Position numbers and translations under genes: made by a program | Assembly: GCF_019656655.1 (NCBI RefSeq) | Contig: NZ_BPMV01000002.1 | Span: forward strand, 620,001 to 684,000 | Reading direction: 5' to 3' | Source of the DNA: Tsukamurella sp. TY48 | GTDB taxonomy: Bacteria; Actinomycetota; Actinomycetes; Mycobacteriales; Mycobacteriaceae | Length of the DNA stretch: 64,000 nucleotides | Shown here: in pieces, positions 62,950 to 64,000 of the stretch | How positions within the stretch are numbered: the first letter of the stretch is position 1 | Layout: every line of letters begins with the position of its first letter | Notes under the pieces: model-generated | What the model was told of the DNA's origin: nothing | The model's database searches: none | Seen by the model: only the letters and a program-made list of their open reading frames with translations

Positions 62950-63912
62950 TCAGGCGATTCCCAGAATCGTCCGGGTCCTGTCGACATCGCCGCTCATGGC
63001 TTCGAGCAGCTCGTCGATCGAATCGAAGCGCACCATGCCGCGCACGCGCTCCACGAAGTCGACCGCCACGTGCTGGCCGTAGAGGTCGGCGGAGGTGTCG
63101 AGCACGAAAGCCTCGACGGTGCGCGTGCGCCCCGAGAAGGTGGGGTTGCTGCCCACCGACACGGCGGCGGGGTACCGCTCCCCCGGCGTCACCTGGCCCA
63201 CGACCGGGCCGGCGCCGAGCACCGTGAACCACGCCGCGTACACGCCGTCCGCGGGGATCGCGGCGAACATCGGCGGCGCGACATTGGCGGTCGGGAAACC
63301 CAGCTCCCGGCCGCGGCCGTCGCCGCGCACGACGACGCCCTCGACGCGGTGCGGGCGCCCGAGCGCCTCCGCGGCGGCGGCCACATCGCCCGCGTCGACA
63401 CAGGACCGGATGTAGGTCGACGAGAAGGTCACGGCGTGCTCGGTGAGCAGCGGCACCGAATCCACTGAGAAGCCGAATTTGCGGCCCAGCGTGGTGAGCA
63501 TCTCGACGTTGCCGAGGGCGCGGTATCCGAAGGTGAAGTTGTCGCCCACCACCACGGCGGCGGCGTGCAGGCGCTCGACCAGAACGGAATGCACGAAATC
63601 CTCGGCCGGCTGCGCCATGACGGTGGCGGTGAAGGGCATCACGCAGAAGACGTCGATGCCGAGCTCCTCGGCGAGTTCGGCGCGCCGCGTGAGCGTGGTC
63701 AGTTGCGGCGGATGCGATCCGGGCCGCACCACTTCGGCGGGATGGGGGTCGAAGGTCATGAGCACGGCCGGCAGGCCGCGGGCATGCGCCTCCGCGGTCG
63801 CCCGTGCGATCAATTGGGCGTGTCCGCGGTGTACACCGTCGAACACGCCGATCGTCACCACACAGCGTCCCCAGTCCGCGGGAACGTCATCGAGCCCTCG
63901 CCAGCGAAGCAC
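62950..63912 (-). CDS. ribF: Bifunctional riboflavin kinase/FAD synthetase
   Basis: This 320-residue enzyme makes FMN and FAD. The N-terminal FAD synthetase has VVTIGVFDGVHRGHAQLIAR near residue 18 (the G-x-F-D-G-V-H-x-G-H nucleotidyl site) and SSTYIRSCVDAGD near 164. The C-terminal flavokinase has RELGFPTANVAPP near 203 (the P-T-A-N motif) and YGQHVAVDFVERVRGM near 285. The GTG at 63912 has TAGGGT 6 bases upstream (leaderless). It is the first gene of ribF-rpsO and is divergent from the partial gene at 63947. Confidence 0.95.
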   Translation of the reverse strand: MLRWRGLDDVPADWGRCVVTIGVFDGVHRGHAQLIARATAEAHARGLPAVLMTFDPHPAEVVRPGSHPPQLTTLTRRAELAEELGIDVFCVMPFTATVMAQPAEDFVHSVLVERLHAAAVVVGDNFTFGYRALGNVEMLTTLGRKFGFSVDSVPLLTEHAVTFSSTYIRSCVDAGDVAAAAEALGRPHRVEGVVVRGDGRGRELGFPTANVAPPMFAAIPADGVYAAWFTVLGAGPVVGQVTPGERYPAAVSVGSNPTFSGRTRTVEAFVLDTSADLYGQHVAVDFVERVRGMVRFDSIDELLEAMSGDVDRTRTILGIA

Positions 63913-63924
63913 GCACTCACCCTA
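63913..63924 (-). promoter_or_regulatory. Leaderless promoter of ribF
   Basis: TAGGGT (63919-63924) lies 6 bases before the GTG at 63912. Confidence 0.6.
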
Positions 63925-63934
63925 TCGGACCGCC

Positions 63935-63946
63935 TATGGTGGACGC
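63935..63946 (+). promoter_or_regulatory. Leaderless promoter of the partial gene at the right edge
   Basis: TATGGT (63935-63940) lies 6 bases before the GTG at 63947. Confidence 0.5.
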
Positions 63947-64000
63947 GTGAGTAAGCCTCCCCTGTCTGATTCGCGGCCCGCCCCCGCCCGGCCCGTGAGC
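63947..64000 (+). CDS. Partial CDS, product unknown (cut by window edge)
   Basis: From the GTG at 63947 the frame reads VSKPPLSDSRPAPARPVS to the window edge without a stop. A well-placed -10 upstream (6-base spacer) and the head-to-head position with ribF make a real start likely. The 18 residues are Pro-rich and give no family. In M. tuberculosis a plus-strand gene also follows ribF, but equivalence cannot be tested here. Confidence 0.45.
   Translation, partial: MSKPPLSDSRPAPARPVS

Overview
The window is GC-rich (about two thirds G+C or more). It comes from a mycolic-acid actinomycete of the order Mycobacteriales; gene content and order fit Tsukamurella, Gordonia or a close relative, but the genus cannot be settled from sequence alone. 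Evidence: an arabinosyltransferase of the Emb family, a clgR-pspA-pspM envelope-stress operon, LysX (fused lysyl-PG synthase and lysyl-tRNA synthetase), many leaderless start sites, and a backbone in the order of the M. tuberculosis Rv2737c-Rv2786c segment: recA, DUF3046, glycosyltransferase, pspM, pspA, clgR, pgsA, argA, ftsK, rnj, dapA, dfrA, thyA, dapB, aldR/ald, pepR, pnp, rpsO, ribF.

Layout. 1-4200: start of recA with a LexA-type SOS box and a RecA-NDp (PafBC-type) promoter, then a 1198-residue indolepyruvate ferredoxin oxidoreductase. 4200-7360: a lone emb gene. 7400-12400 (minus): DUF3046, a glycosyltransferase, a small membrane protein, pspM, pspA, clgR (behind a sigma-E-like promoter), cinA/pncC and pgsA. 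12400-19000: argA, a membrane protein, a HemK-like methyltransferase, terC behind a yybP-ykoY (Mn2+) riboswitch, ftsK, and a TIGR03085-type protein. 19100-22060 (plus): five tandem, translationally coupled genes for secreted two-cysteine paralogues, the last a lipoprotein. 22070-28570 (minus): rnj, dapA, dfrA, thyA, DinB-type protein, flavodoxin, small membrane protein, dapB. 28590-36740: YjbR-like protein, CorA-like transporter, an AAA+/TPR pair, and a coupled operon of amine N-hydroxylase, OlsB-like acyltransferase and MMPL exporter. 36820-40340: GH63-like glucosidase and pirin.

40435-45402 is one large membrane-anchored beta-helix/PDZ gene broken by a 1287-bp IS3-family element with a 3-bp target duplication; removing the element and one duplication restores the frame (1225 codons). 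The element's own orfB carries a one-base frameshift. 45600-51000 is an alanine module (aldR, ald, a DUF294/CBS signalling protein, an amino acid permease). The right end holds a glycerophosphodiesterase, a small secreted protein, pepR, pnp, lysX, an SDR, a Tat-exported PhoD phosphatase, rpsO, ribF and the first codons of a divergent gene.

Working together: lysine/diaminopimelate (dapA, dapB) and folate/thymidylate (thyA, dfrA) synthesis sit with RNA turnover (rnj, pnp) and DNA repair/segregation (recA, ftsK). Envelope functions recur: Emb, PgsA, Psp, LysX, MMPL. The least explained parts are the five-gene secreted array, the hydroxylase-acyltransferase-MMPL operon and the disrupted beta-helix/PDZ gene. 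No tRNA, rRNA or CRISPR array was seen.
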